A DNA stretch of 64,000 nt from Longibacter salinarum (GTDB taxonomy: Bacteria > Bacteroidota > Rhodothermia > Rhodothermales > Salinibacteraceae). This document shows positions 16,650 through 25,188 of the stretch, one piece after another (position 1 is the first letter of the stretch; each line of letters starts with the position of its first letter). The DNA lies in NCBI RefSeq assembly GCF_002554795.1, contig NZ_PDEQ01000002.1, forward strand, positions 248,001 to 312,000, in the 5' to 3' direction. Made by a program: the position numbers and the translations under genes. Under the pieces are notes generated by a model, which saw only the letters and a list, made by a program, of their open reading frames with translations, ran no database searches and had not been told where the DNA came from.

Positions 16650-17723
16650 TTATTGCGTGCGAACGGTCTGGCCGTCCAGGATTCGACCGGTTGCGTCGGC
16701 GATGTAGGTTTCACCTGGACGCAGGCCCGAGAGAACCTCGATTCGGTCGCCTCGCTGTTCGCCAACGCGCACCCAGCGTAGGAGGGCGGTGGAGTCGTGT
16801 ACGGCGAAGAGCCCCGTGAGCTGGCCCCGGTGGACGATCGCGTCCGCGGGGACCGTCAGGGTTGGGGCTTCTTCCACGGGGTACAGGACTTCTGCATACA
16901 TGCCTGACTTGATATCCCCGGCATCGTCCCGGTTCAACTTGACCTGTACCTCGAACTGACGGCTCGCGTAGTTGCCGCCGGGATTGATCTGCGTGACCTC
17001 GCCGGACAATGTGGCGTCATCTGCGGCGCCAATCTCGACGTTGACGGATTCGCCCATCTTGAAGCGGTTGATCTCGGCTTCCGGCACCTGTACGACGGCC
17101 TTCAACTCGTCCAGCGTCTCGACGACGAGCAGCGGTCGGCCCGGCGTCGCTAGGGCGCCTTCCTCGGCACGTTTCTCCACGACGAACCCGTCGATCGGGG
17201 AGGTTATGGTCGAATAGTCGAGCGTATCGTTGATCTCCGCCAGCTGGCTCTCCAGCGCCTCGACGCGTGCTTTGGCCCGTTCAAAGCCCGTCTCCGCATC
17301 GTCGAACTCCTTTTGTGTTGCGCTATCCTTTGCCTTTAGCGACTCGATCCGCTCGAAGTTGGTTTTCGCGTTCTTCAGCGCAGCACGTGCTTCCTGGAGC
17401 CGAGCTTCGACCTGTCGTTTCTGTGCGCGAACGTTCTGGCTGCGCACCTGAACGAGCGTCTGGCCGCGGCGGACGCGGTCACCGGCCTCCACGTCGAGTG
17501 ACGTGATCGTCCCCATCATCTTGGTTGAGAGCGGAATGCGGCGGGCGCCCTGAATGGTGCCGCTGTATCGGTAGACGGTGGGCTCCGCCGATTCGGCTGC
17601 GACCGCGGTCGTTACAGACATCGGCTCTGCATCGGACGGATCTGTCGACTCCTCGGAGCTGCAGGCGGAAAACGTGAGCGCGGAGGCGAGCAGAAGGGCA
17701 GCAAGTAAGCGGGAAGGGGTCAT
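16650..17723 (-). CDS. RND efflux periplasmic adaptor (membrane fusion protein), lipoprotein
   Basis: A 357-residue protein. The lipoprotein signal LLASALTFSAC places Cys near residue 20. The barrel-sandwich halves GTITSLDVEAGDRVRRGQTL and DYSTITSPIDGFVVEKRAEE flank a long coiled-coil hairpin (about residues 100-175). Beta-barrel and membrane-proximal domains follow. It links the pump at 13252 to the TolC-like channel at 17841. The start was moved from 17813 to the ATG at 17723, where the signal begins; the upstream extension is repeat sequence. The pump starts 83 nt downstream. Confidence 0.92.
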   Translation of the reverse strand: MTPSRLLAALLLASALTFSACSSEESTDPSDAEPMSVTTAVAAESAEPTVYRYSGTIQGARRIPLSTKMMGTITSLDVEAGDRVRRGQTLVQVRSQNVRAQKRQVEARLQEARAALKNAKTNFERIESLKAKDSATQKEFDDAETGFERAKARVEALESQLAEINDTLDYSTITSPIDGFVVEKRAEEGALATPGRPLLVVETLDELKAVVQVPEAEINRFKMGESVNVEIGAADDATLSGEVTQINPGGNYASRQFEVQVKLNRDDAGDIKSGMYAEVLYPVEEAPTLTVPADAIVHRGQLTGLFAVHDSTALLRWVRVGEQRGDRIEVLSGLRPGETYIADATGRILDGQTVRTQ

Positions 17724-17732
17724 TGAAATGTG

Positions 17733-17760
17733 GATTGTGAATGGTGGATTGTGGATTGGA
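17733..17760 (+). repeat. Heptamer tract (GATTGTG dialect)
   Basis: Units GATTGTG, AATGGTG, GATTGTG, GATTGGA in phase, 10 nt upstream of the adaptor start codon. Confidence 0.7.
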
Positions 17761-17803
17761 GCGGATTCAAACATTTCGGTTTTCGACGAAAGTGAGAGGC
17801 GAA

Positions 17804-17838
17804 ATCCAATCAACCACTCACTACCAACTACCTACCTC
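17804..17838 (+). repeat. Heptamer tract (complementary dialect, CCAAYCA type)
   Basis: Units ATCCAAT, CAACCAC, TCACTAC, CAACTAC, CTACCTC in phase, ending just before the TolC-like stop codon. GATTGGA at 17754-17760 is an inverted match to TCCAATC at 17805-17811, so this tract and the previous one can pair. Confidence 0.65.
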
Positions 17839-17840
17839 TC

Positions 17841-19244
17841 TCACCTCGTGAGAGTCCGTTCGGTGAGAAGCTCAAGCCGGTAGAGCGTGACGTTGTGCTG
17901 GTAGAGCGCCTGCAAGTGTGCGAGTCGACGTTCGGCGAGCGTAGCTTCGGCTTGGAGCAAGTCGGAGGTGCGTTCCAGGCCTTCCGCGTAGCGATCGGAG
18001 CGGATGCGAAGGCTTTCCTCGGCTTGCTCGACGGCAGCTTCGGCCTGCTTGATGCGCTGCCGAGCGGCCATGAGGTTGCGCTGTGCTTCGGTGATGTCGA
18101 CTTCATTTTGTAGCGACTGCCGCTGCAGGGCGATGTCGGCCCGCTGCAATTCGGCTTCTGCCTGCTGGGCCTTGCCGATTTGCTGGAAGCCGTCGAATAG
18201 GCTCCACGTCAACGAGGCGCCGACCGTGTAACCCGCCGCATCGGTCCCGAACGCCGTGTCGTCGTTCCAGGCGTAGGTGCCCCTTGCATTCAGTCGGGGC
18301 ACGAAGGCCATCCACCGGGCACGTACCTGTGCCCGTGCGGCATCAGCACGCAAGCGAAGCGCCTGCATGTCCGACCGGTGACGGTTGGCGGTTGCGGCCG
18401 TGAGTGTGTCCTGGGGTGGTGCTTCCTGTGTGAGGGAGTCCGTAGCCTGGACGTGCACCCGTTCTTTGACGCCGAGAAGGAAGCGCAGCTGATCGGACGC
18501 GCTTCGGAAGCGGGCGACGGCATCGGTGCGTCGACTCTCGAGGTCCAGCACCCGGACCCGGGCGGCCAGCACGTCAGCACGCGTGATCATACCCTCGTCG
18601 AACAGATCTTCGGACTGCTGTGCATTTTTGCGAGCGGCGTTCAAGGCTTCATCGATGACCTCGAGCTGCTCCCGGGCCAGGACGAGCCCGAAGTAGCCCT
18701 TCTTGACCTGAAAGGCGACAACCTCGCGCGTTCGCTCGGTTTGCTTCGCAGCGGCCTTCACGGCACTGGAAGCAGCTCGACGGTCGAAAAGGCCGTCCAG
18801 GTTGACGAGCGGCTGCTCAACCTGCACGCGTGTCGTGAAGTTATCGATGCGCTCTGGGTCGTTAAGCGTCGTGGGAGCGAAGTCGGCCTGCGTCACCGTC
18901 TCCTGTCGGAGTTTGAAGCCGAACGCATTGAGTGGATCGGTCGTCGTTGCGCCCTCTTCTGCGGCAGAGATACGGGGAAAGAACACCGCCAGTGACTGTC
19001 GCTTCTGTGCACGGCGCGCCCGGTGCTGCGCCTCCGCGTCGCGAACGGGGAAGCTCTCCGCGCGCGCCTTCTGCAGAGCTGCTTCCAGTGTGAGGGACAG
19101 CGTGTCGCCTGCGGAAGTGACAGGCTGGGCCTTCACCTGCGGTGTGGCCCCAGTGGCGAGCCATCCCGCCAGCATGATCGCGATTGCGACGGAGAGACCT
19201 GATGGAACGGGCAGATGACGAAAACGGATCGAGGGTGACGTCAT
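17841..19244 (-). CDS. TolC-family outer-membrane efflux protein
   Basis: A 467-residue protein with signal peptide (about residues 15-40, ending VKAQPV). Two copies of the outer-membrane efflux repeat are visible: LSLTLEAALQKARAESFPVR and later coiled-coil segments RVRVLDLESRRTDAVARF and AAVEQAEESLRIRSDRYAEG. The latter is a classic motif of the second repeat (RY..G..S..D.L.AE). It forms the outer-membrane duct of the tripartite pump and is first in the operon, 117 nt before the adaptor. The start at 19244 was chosen over 19298 because it places the basic n-region directly before the signal helix. Confidence 0.92.
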   Translation of the reverse strand: MTSPSIRFRHLPVPSGLSVAIAIMLAGWLATGATPQVKAQPVTSAGDTLSLTLEAALQKARAESFPVRDAEAQHRARRAQKRQSLAVFFPRISAAEEGATTTDPLNAFGFKLRQETVTQADFAPTTLNDPERIDNFTTRVQVEQPLVNLDGLFDRRAASSAVKAAAKQTERTREVVAFQVKKGYFGLVLAREQLEVIDEALNAARKNAQQSEDLFDEGMITRADVLAARVRVLDLESRRTDAVARFRSASDQLRFLLGVKERVHVQATDSLTQEAPPQDTLTAATANRHRSDMQALRLRADAARAQVRARWMAFVPRLNARGTYAWNDDTAFGTDAAGYTVGASLTWSLFDGFQQIGKAQQAEAELQRADIALQRQSLQNEVDITEAQRNLMAARQRIKQAEAAVEQAEESLRIRSDRYAEGLERTSDLLQAEATLAERRLAHLQALYQHNVTLYRLELLTERTLTR

Positions 19245-19284
19245 GAACGGGCGGGGAATGGCCTGCGAGAAAGGGTGCTGTGTG

Positions 19285-19324
19285 TGATACTGTATCACTT
19301 TCGAGTAATGTAATGGGGCATTAC
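19285..19324 (-). promoter_or_regulatory. Candidate operator/promoter region of the efflux operon
   Basis: TGATACTGTATCA (19285-19297) is a perfect 6-1-6 palindrome. GTAATG at 19305 and CATTAC ending at 19324 form a second inverted pair. Both lie 41-80 nt upstream of the first operon gene. Such palindromes are typical of TetR- or MarR-type repressor sites, but no regulator gene is adjacent, so the binder is unknown. Confidence 0.4.
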
Positions 19325-19796
19325 AGGATCTGTTCCAATGGCATATGATCGCGCAGTAGTCCAGCGTACGTGTGCAAATCTGCTGGAATTCAGATCCATA
19401 AGTGTACTCAGAGCGCTTTGGGGACGGTTTGTTGATCGAGGTTTGTTTGATTCATGTAAGGTAACTACATCCCGATGAAAGAATATAGTATCGACGAAGA
19501 ATATCGTTGTGGTTCATGGGTGCGTCTTGATGTGGGGGATATTCGCACGCCCGAGACGGGGGACCTTGAGCCGGACGGGGTTGCGTCGAGCGCACGCGAG
19601 CCCGTTCGTACGACGTGGGCAGACCGCGCTACCGGGGCTCGAGGCAGAACGTTCGAGTATGTTCAGTTCGATGGAGGCGCCCGGTAGATGCGGCTGCACT
19701 GGCAGAAGATGCTGTGACGGTGTACGTGTCCCAGATTTTCCAAACAAAAGGGGAGCGTACACCCGTGGACAGAGCCGGGAGAGGAGAGAGGGCAAA
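19325..19796. other. Intergenic region, nothing firm
   Basis: A 70-codon plus-strand frame at 19475-19687 shows no recognisable protein pattern. No RNA gene is seen. Confidence 0.4.
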
Positions 19797-19834
19797 TAGA
19801 AAACGCCGGACCGCTGCAGAGAGCGACCCGGCGT
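19797..19834 (-). terminator. Intrinsic terminator of the small membrane protein gene
   Basis: On the minus strand ACGCCGG pairs with CCGGCGT and is followed by TTTTC. It lies 66 nt after the stop of the 50-residue gene at 19900-20052. Confidence 0.7.
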
Positions 19835-19899
19835 CGGGAACGTGATGTATATTTGTGGCCTCCGGTCTCCGGTAGGATCAACGGGAGGTCGGCGTGGGG

Positions 19900-20052
19900 C
19901 TATTTATAAATGTCGTCGATGAACGTCTTGAACCACGGCGGACGGGCGACAAGGATGTAGGCCGCCACGATTGGGACGATCGGCACCATGAAGATGAGGA
20001 GGTCGACGATGATGATCGCGCCGGCGATCAGCCAGATCTTATGTTCGGGCAT
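19900..20052 (-). CDS. Small single-span membrane protein (50 aa)
   Basis: Read directly from the sequence. ATG gives MPEHKIWLIAGAIIIVDLLI, continuing with a hydrophobic FMVPIVPIVAAYILVA and the polar end RPPWFKTFIDDIYK, stop TAG. The hydrophobic core with a conserved-looking aromatic/acidic tail and an own terminator at 19797-19834 support a real gene. Function unknown; it could be a subunit or stabiliser of a membrane complex. Confidence 0.7.
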   Translation of the reverse strand: MPEHKIWLIAGAIIIVDLLIFMVPIVPIVAAYILVARPPWFKTFIDDIYK

Positions 20053-20193
20053 GATAACCTGTTTGCCGTATGGATCGCGAAAAAGGAAGGGGAGAAGGTC
20101 GCGTCTCAGATTGATCCGGGAGCCGGGGGCCTAACAATACGGTCGTCCCAGTGTGTTGTGTTCGAGCCGGTCAGTGGAATCAGGCAATAAAGA

Positions 20194-20236
20194 GAAAACG
20201 CCGAACCGCGTCCCATCGCTGGGAGCCGCTCGGCGC
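20194..20236 (-). terminator. Intrinsic terminator of gcvP
   Basis: A long hairpin with arms CGCCGAGCGGCTCCCA and TGGGACGCGGTTCGGCG (few mismatches), followed on the minus strand by TTTTC. It lies about 65 nt after the gcvP stop. Confidence 0.8.
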
Positions 20237-20265
20237 TTCGTAATTGCATGGGGAGGGGAGTTGGA

Positions 20266-20289
20266 CCCTTCGCCCTTCCCATTTCGCCC
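20266..20289 (-). repeat. GCGAARG-dialect element near the gcvP stop
   Basis: On the minus strand it reads GGGCGAAATGGGAAGGGCGA then AGGG, 23 of 24 bases identical to 9109-9132. It starts 14 nt beyond the gcvP stop codon. Confidence 0.7.
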
Positions 20290-20302
20290 GTCGAATTCGG
20301 AA

Positions 20303-23212
20303 TTATGCGGTTAACGCCTCCTTGAGGTCCTCCTCGTCATCCGTCTGATATGCCTCCATCGGGGGGCATGCGCAGATGAGGTTCCGGTCGCCAAAGGCGT
20401 CGTCGACGCGGCGGACGGTCGGCCAGAACTTGTCGGCACGGGTCCAGTCCGCGGGGAAGGCCGCACGCTCGCGGCTGTACGGGAGGTCCCAGCCGTCGCG
20501 CGCGATCATCTCCGCCGTGTGCGGTGCCTGCTTCAGTGGGCTCCTGTCGAGGTCCACACTCTCGTTTTCGACCTCTTCGATCTCCGTCCGGATGTTGATC
20601 ATCGCCTGGCAGAAGCGATCGAGCTCTGCCTTCGACTCACTCTCCGTCGGCTCAACCATGAGCGTACCGACCACCGGCCACGACATCGTCGGGGCGTGGT
20701 AGCCAAAGTCCATCAGTCGCTTCGCCACGTCCTGCTCGCTGATGTCGATGTTTTTTCGGAAGGGGCGAAGGTCGAGGATAAATTCGTGGGCGACGCGTCC
20801 GTGATCGCCCGAGTAGACGACGTCGTAGTGGTCGGAGAGCCGCTTGGCGATGTAGTTGGCATTCAAGATCGCCGTCTTGGTCGACTGCGTGAGTCCGTCG
20901 GCTCCCAGCATCTTGATGTACGCCCAGGAAATGAGCGTGATGAGGGCGGAGCCGTACGGTGCAGCCGATACGGGGTCGATTGCCTGGTCGCCGCCCGTTT
21001 CCACGATCGGGTGCCCGGGGAGGAAAGGAGACAGGTGCTTGGCAGTGCAGATCGGGCCGACGCCCGGGCCGCCGCCACCGTGCGGAATGCTGAACGTCTT
21101 GTGCAGGTTCAGGTGGCACACGTCGATGCCGAACTCGCCGGGGCGGCAGAGGCCGACCTGTGCGTTCATGTTGGCGCCGTCCATGTAGACCTGGCCGCCG
21201 TGCTCGTGCACCACGTCGCAGAGCTCCTGGATATGGTCCTCGAAGACGCCGTGGGTGGACGGGTACGTGACCATCAGCGCGGCGAGTTCATCACTGTGCT
21301 TCTCAGCTTTCGCCGTCAGGTCCTCCAGGTCGACATCGCCGTTGTCGTCGCAGTCGACCGTGACGACCTTCATGCCGGCCATCGTCGCGGAGGCCGGGTT
21401 GGTGCCGTGGGCCGACTCCGGAATGAGGCAAACGGTTCGGTTTTTGTCGCCGTTGGCGCGGTGGAACGCGCGGATGACGAGGAGCCCAGCGTACTCTCCG
21501 GACGCGCCGGAATTCGGCTGGAGGGAGACGCCGTCGAACCCGGTAATTTCTGCGAGCGAATCCGACAACTCCTCGATGACGGCCCGGTAGCCCTCCGTCT
21601 GATCGGACGGAGCGAACGGGTGAACGTCGGTGAAGCCCGGCATCGAGATCGGCATCAGCGCTGCCGTCGGGTTAAGCTTCATGGTGCAGGAGCCGAGCGG
21701 GATCATGCTCTGCGTCAGCGACAGGTCGCGCCGTGCGAGGCGATGGATGTACCGCGTCAGCTCGGTTTCCGACTGGTATTTGTGGAAAACCGGATGATCG
21801 AGGTACGAGGTCTCACGCTGGAGCGGACCGTCGTAGCCGGAGTCGAGGTCGGTGGCAACGTCTTTCGCGTAGAGCTTCTTCCCGTTCGTTGCGCCGAATA
21901 CCGTGAACAGGGCGTCCAGGTCATCGGCGGACACCGTCTCGTCGAGCGAGACGCCGACGGAGCCGTCGTCGAAGTAGCGCAGATTGATCTTGTGCGCTTC
22001 GGCGGCCTCGCGGATGGCGTCCTGCGTGATGCCGTCGAGGTCGACGCGGAGCGTATCGAAGAAGTGGTCGTTGCGGATCGAGTGGCCGGTTTGCTCCAGG
22101 CCGTTCGCCAGGATCTTCGTGAGGTCGTGCACGCGGGTGGCGATATCTTTCAGTCCTTCCGGCCCGTGGTAGACCGCGTACATGGACGCCATTACAGCGA
22201 GCAGCACCTGGGCCGTGCAGATGTTGGACGTTGCGCGCCCGCGGCGGATGTGTTGCTCGCGGGTTTGCAGCGCCATGCGGAGCGCCATATTGCCTTCGGC
22301 GTCTTTCGACACGCCGATCATGCGACCTGGGACCTGGCGCTTATGGCGCTCTTTGGTCGCGAAGTAGGCAGCGTGTGGCCCGCCGAAGCCGAGGGGAACG
22401 CCGAAGCGCTGCGTCGAGCCGACAGCGACGTCCGCTCCGATCTCACCCGGTGGTGTGAGGAGCGTCAGTGCGAGCAAGTCCGCTGCAACGGTGACATAGG
22501 CATCGTTCTCGTGCGCCCGTTCGCAGATGTCCCGGTAGTTCTCGATCGAGCCGTCCGTCGTCGGGTACTGGAGCAGCACACCGAAGACGTCGTCATTGAA
22601 CTCAAACGTGTTCGGGTCACCGACAACCACGTTAACGCCAATCGGCTCGGCACGCGACTGCACGACGCTGATCGTTTGCGGGTGGCAGTCTTCGGCGACG
22701 AAGAAGGTCCGCGACTTCTGCCGCTTCGTGATGCGGTTGAGCATCATCATCGCTTCCGCCGCCGCCGTGGCCTCGTCGAGGAGGGAGGCGTTCGCGATCT
22801 CCAGCCCGGTCAGGTCGATGACCATCGTCTGGAAGTTTAGGAGCGCCTCCAGGCGGCCCTGTGCAATTTCCGCCTGATACGGCGTGTACTGCGTGTACCA
22901 GGACGGATTCTCCAGGATGTCGCGCTGTATCACCGGTGGCGTGACTGTGCCGCTGTATCCCATGCCGATGAACGAGCGATGGGAATCGTTTTGCCCGGCG
23001 AGTTCTTGCGCACGGTTGAGGAGTGCGCGCTCGGTGACAGCCGGGGGCAGATCAAGAGGACGATCCGACCGGATGGAAGCCGGGATGGCTTCATCTACGA
23101 GCGCGTCAAGACTGTCAACGCCGAGGGTATCGAGCATCGCCGATACGTCTGCGTCGGACGGGCCGATGTGGCGGGACGCAAAACGATCGGTGACGGAAAG
23201 GTCGATGGCCAT
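20303..23212 (-). CDS. gcvP: Glycine dehydrogenase (decarboxylating), P-protein
   Basis: A 969-residue full-length fused P-protein. The N-terminal half begins [20 protein letters not shown] and contains [20 protein letters not shown] and [20 protein letters not shown]. The C-terminal half carries the PLP lysine (Lys705) in [18 protein letters not shown]. The enzyme decarboxylates glycine in the cleavage system and transfers the aminomethyl group to the lipoyl H-protein. The gcvT and gcvH genes are not in this window, so the system is dispersed. No glycine riboswitch is recognised upstream, but a terminator-like hairpin lies in the leader. Confidence 0.97.
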   Translation of the reverse strand: MAIDLSVTDRFASRHIGPSDADVSAMLDTLGVDSLDALVDEAIPASIRSDRPLDLPPAVTERALLNRAQELAGQNDSHRSFIGMGYSGTVTPPVIQRDILENPSWYTQYTPYQAEIAQGRLEALLNFQTMVIDLTGLEIANASLLDEATAAAEAMMMLNRITKRQKSRTFFVAEDCHPQTISVVQSRAEPIGVNVVVGDPNTFEFNDDVFGVLLQYPTTDGSIENYRDICERAHENDAYVTVAADLLALTLLTPPGEIGADVAVGSTQRFGVPLGFGGPHAAYFATKERHKRQVPGRMIGVSKDAEGNMALRMALQTREQHIRRGRATSNICTAQVLLAVMASMYAVYHGPEGLKDIATRVHDLTKILANGLEQTGHSIRNDHFFDTLRVDLDGITQDAIREAAEAHKINLRYFDDGSVGVSLDETVSADDLDALFTVFGATNGKKLYAKDVATDLDSGYDGPLQRETSYLDHPVFHKYQSETELTRYIHRLARRDLSLTQSMIPLGSCTMKLNPTAALMPISMPGFTDVHPFAPSDQTEGYRAVIEELSDSLAEITGFDGVSLQPNSGASGEYAGLLVIRAFHRANGDKNRTVCLIPESAHGTNPASATMAGMKVVTVDCDDNGDVDLEDLTAKAEKHSDELAALMVTYPSTHGVFEDHIQELCDVVHEHGGQVYMDGANMNAQVGLCRPGEFGIDVCHLNLHKTFSIPHGGGGPGVGPICTAKHLSPFLPGHPIVETGGDQAIDPVSAAPYGSALITLISWAYIKMLGADGLTQSTKTAILNANYIAKRLSDHYDVVYSGDHGRVAHEFILDLRPFRKNIDISEQDVAKRLMDFGYHAPTMSWPVVGTLMVEPTESESKAELDRFCQAMINIRTEIEEVENESVDLDRSPLKQAPHTAEMIARDGWDLPYSRERAAFPADWTRADKFWPTVRRVDDAFGDRNLICACPPMEAYQTDDEEDLKEALTA

Positions 23213-23254
23213 GTCGAGGAACGGTTGGGACGAGAACCGGGCGGGAACGGGGAC

Positions 23255-23290
23255 GCAAAAACGCCGCTTTCAGTCCTATTTGAAAGCAGC
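23255..23290 (-). terminator. Terminator-like hairpin in the gcvP leader
   Basis: On the minus strand GCTGCTTTCA pairs with TGAAAGCGGC across an 8-nt loop, then GTTTTTGCG. It ends 43 nt upstream of the gcvP start codon. It may end the CBS-protein transcript from 23570 or act as an attenuator for gcvP. Confidence 0.55.
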
Positions 23291-23386
23291 GATCTAACGA
23301 CCAGACACGACTTCATGTTCGCCAATTCGTCCGAAAGAAACACCTCCTCGGAAGGGGTTTCACTGCGGTTACATGAACGGAGGAAA

Positions 23387-23442
23387 GTTCAGGGTTCAGG
23401 GTTCAGGGTTCAAGGTTCAGGGTTCAAGGTTCAGGGTTGGGG
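23387..23442 (+). repeat. Heptamer array (GTTCARG dialect)
   Basis: Eight in-phase units: GTTCAGG three times, GTTCAAG, GTTCAGG, GTTCAAG, GTTCAGG, GTTGGGG. The cleanest heptamer array in the window; shorter arrays of the same unit lie at 31924-31951 (same strand) and 13275-13302 (opposite strand). Confidence 0.9.
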
Positions 23443-23574
23443 AGTGAGCCTGAGGGCTTTGAGTCGTGAGGGGGAGTTTGCCACCCGTTAAGGCTCCCAC
23501 ACGCTCACACCCTCAGAATCTTTCTCCTCTCCCTACATTCAAACTTCCACACTTTCATACATCCAAACCTCAAG
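23441..23574 (+). repeat. Octamer tracts running into the CBS gene stop codon
   Basis: Period changes from 7 to 8. Five units of nnnTGAGn type (GGAGTGAG, CCTGAGGG, CTTTGAGT, CGTGAGGG, GGAGTTTG) are followed after a break by GCTCCCAC, ACGCTCAC, ACCCTCAG. Then ACATTCAA, ACTTCCAC, ACTTTCAT, ACATCCAA and ACCTCAAG run in phase from 23535 to 23574. The last unit contains the stop codon of the gene at 23570. Confidence 0.75.
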
Positions 23575-24043
23575 CAGGGTACCGTCCCATGACCACGCTC
23601 TGGATGTAGCTCTGAAGGTGGGCGACTTCGGTTTGTGCGTCGCGCGAGACCTGGCGCACGCAGTCCCCGATCGAAATCAGGCCCTGCAGTTCGCCATCCT
23701 CAACGACGGGGAGGTGACGGATCTTGGCCTCCGTCATCAACTGCATGCACTCCTTCACAGTGTTGAATGGGGAGACGCTTATGACCTCTGAGGTCATCAC
23801 CTCTTCAACCTTCGTCGTGCGGGAGGTGCGACCTTTCAGAGCGATGCGACGAAGATAATCGCGCTCTGTAAAGATACCCTCGACCGGTGACTCACCTGGG
23901 TCGGGGTTCGGGTCCAGAACCAGCAGCGAACCGACGTTGTGTTGCACCATCAGCTCGATTGCGTGAAACACAGTCGCATCGGAGTCGACCGTGAATACAT
24001 TCGTTCCTTTTTGCTTGAGGATGTCGCGGACGTGGGCAGCCAT
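23570..24043 (-). CDS. CBS-pair domain protein
   Basis: A 157-residue protein made of two CBS motifs: VFTVDSDATVFHAIELMVQH then NVGSLLVLD..., and VISVSPFNTVKECMQLMTEA then KIRHLPVVEDGELQGLISIG. The linker carries the usual IFTERDYLRRIALKGRTS. Stand-alone CBS pairs bind adenosine nucleotides and act as regulatory modules; the partner is unknown. The internal ATG at 24043 (MAAHVRDILKQKG) is the family-typical start. A C-terminal helix (TEVAHLQSYIQSVVMGRYPA) ends the protein, with its stop codon inside an octamer repeat. Confidence 0.9.
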   Translation of the reverse strand: MAAHVRDILKQKGTNVFTVDSDATVFHAIELMVQHNVGSLLVLDPNPDPGESPVEGIFTERDYLRRIALKGRTSRTTKVEEVMTSEVISVSPFNTVKECMQLMTEAKIRHLPVVEDGELQGLISIGDCVRQVSRDAQTEVAHLQSYIQSVVMGRYPA

Positions 24044-24084
24044 GGGATCACAGGGTTTCGATGAAACGGGTGGGACGAGGCAGG

Positions 24085-24363
24085 TTACGGCTGCTGCGTG
24101 CGGGGACCGGGCCAACGGATCATCATCGGGAGGAACCAGCTGGCGCTACTCGAGCGACCCGCGTACCGCTGCCATGCCCCAGGGTGACTCTCGATGAAGT
24201 CATCAGCGCACTTTGCGTGGATCGTAACCGCCACGCGGCATTCAGGTGTGCTATCCGTGGAGGTTAGCAGGAGAAGTTGATCAAGGTTGACGACCGGTTC
24301 GTTGCAGTGCTCGCAGCACACGTTGGTTGTGCCGGGGCGACGTGGGGAGCGGGAGCGGCTCAT
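24085..24363 (-). CDS. Small Cys/His protein, possibly metal-binding
   Basis: A 92-residue frame from ATG at 24363. A basic N-terminus (MSRSRSPRRPG) is followed by NVCCEHCNEPVVNLDQLLLL and VAVTIHAKCADDFIESHPGA. The CCxxC plus HxxC arrangement would suit one zinc site, with the rest resembling a short HNH-less zinc domain. It lies 41 nt upstream of the CBS gene on the same strand and could be co-transcribed. I do not recognise the family. Confidence 0.5.
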   Translation of the reverse strand: MSRSRSPRRPGTTNVCCEHCNEPVVNLDQLLLLTSTDSTPECRVAVTIHAKCADDFIESHPGAWQRYAGRSSSASWFLPMMIRWPGPRTQQP

Positions 24364-24891
24364 AGCGTTCGGGGACAGCAGGTTCAGATAACACGATCCC
24401 ACGAGCGTTCGCCTGGATCTGAGTCGACCGCGATGACACGTCGGCAGATGCAAACGGGCTTCGACCGTCAATCCCAATCTCCCGGTTTCTTTGTCCGGAT
24501 AATCGATCCGCGGTCAGTGGTTGCTCGGGGTACGTTCACAATTACTGTAATCGACGCTCCGGTATGTGAAGGGACATCTGCAGGGAGGGTGTGGGGACAA
24601 GTCAGGTCGAGCGTGTAGTATCTGTGAACTTGCCGGTCAGGGATGCCCGTACGGCATATTACGGTTCTTTCGGAAAGGCGAAGTTGCCTGAGGAAAGGCT
24701 CTTTTCATCCAAAAGAGGATACGGTGTCATCCATTTCTCGGTGTCGGTCCGACCTGGAAAGGCGTCGCCAAGTGCGTTTGCGTGCTCGACAACCAGCTGT
24801 TACGTTACGCTTCTGACCTGCTCAGGTCGATCTGTTTGTTGCGCCTGGGTGCGGGTCGAGGTTTACGTAACCGTTTGAACCTGACTCACTG
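24364..24891. other. 528-nt intergenic region
   Basis: Holds a small hairpin (CTCTTTT-CATCC-AAAAGAG, 24702-24720) but no convincing gene. A plus-strand frame at 24591-24878 is Cys/Ser-rich and does not look like protein. Confidence 0.4.
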
Positions 24892-25170
24892 ATGCACATG
24901 GATGAGGGACTGATTCCCGCTTTAAACGCTAGGTTGGCAGAAATGGGAGACGCCGCACACGGAGCTGAAAAATCACTTACGGCAGCTTGTCGTGCACTTG
25001 GGGAAATACAGGCGCTGTGCGAGGAAAGGCTCGAAGAGGACGCCTCCAGCGAGCAACTAGAGGGTGTCAAAAAGAATGCCGCTCGGGCCGACGTGAGTCT
25101 TGATGCCGTGGCTCAAGAGATCCAGCGAATCGGTGAGGCGCTCGAGCGAGTCGCGGGTCTAGACGAATAG
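24892..25170 (+). CDS. Small helical (coiled-coil) protein
   Basis: A 92-residue, almost wholly helical, acidic sequence with regular hydrophobic spacing (LIPALNARLAEMGDAAHGAE; ACRALGEIQALCEERLEED; SLDAVAQEIQRIGEALERVA). It may begin at 24892 or at the Met two codons later. No family is recognised. It converges on the DUF3047 gene with 18 nt between. Confidence 0.5.
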   Translation: MHMDEGLIPALNARLAEMGDAAHGAEKSLTAACRALGEIQALCEERLEEDASSEQLEGVKKNAARADVSLDAVAQEIQRIGEALERVAGLDE

Positions 25171-25188
25171 GGGAACGGGTTCGGTCGT

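Noticed and set aside
20519-22840. 773-codon plus-strand open frame
   Set aside because: It is antisense to gcvP, rich in Arg, Val and Asp with no domain pattern; a shadow of the GC-rich codon bias of the real gene.
23291-23400. Glycine riboswitch upstream of gcvP
   Set aside because: I could not find the conserved aptamer core on the minus strand; only a terminator-like hairpin is visible.
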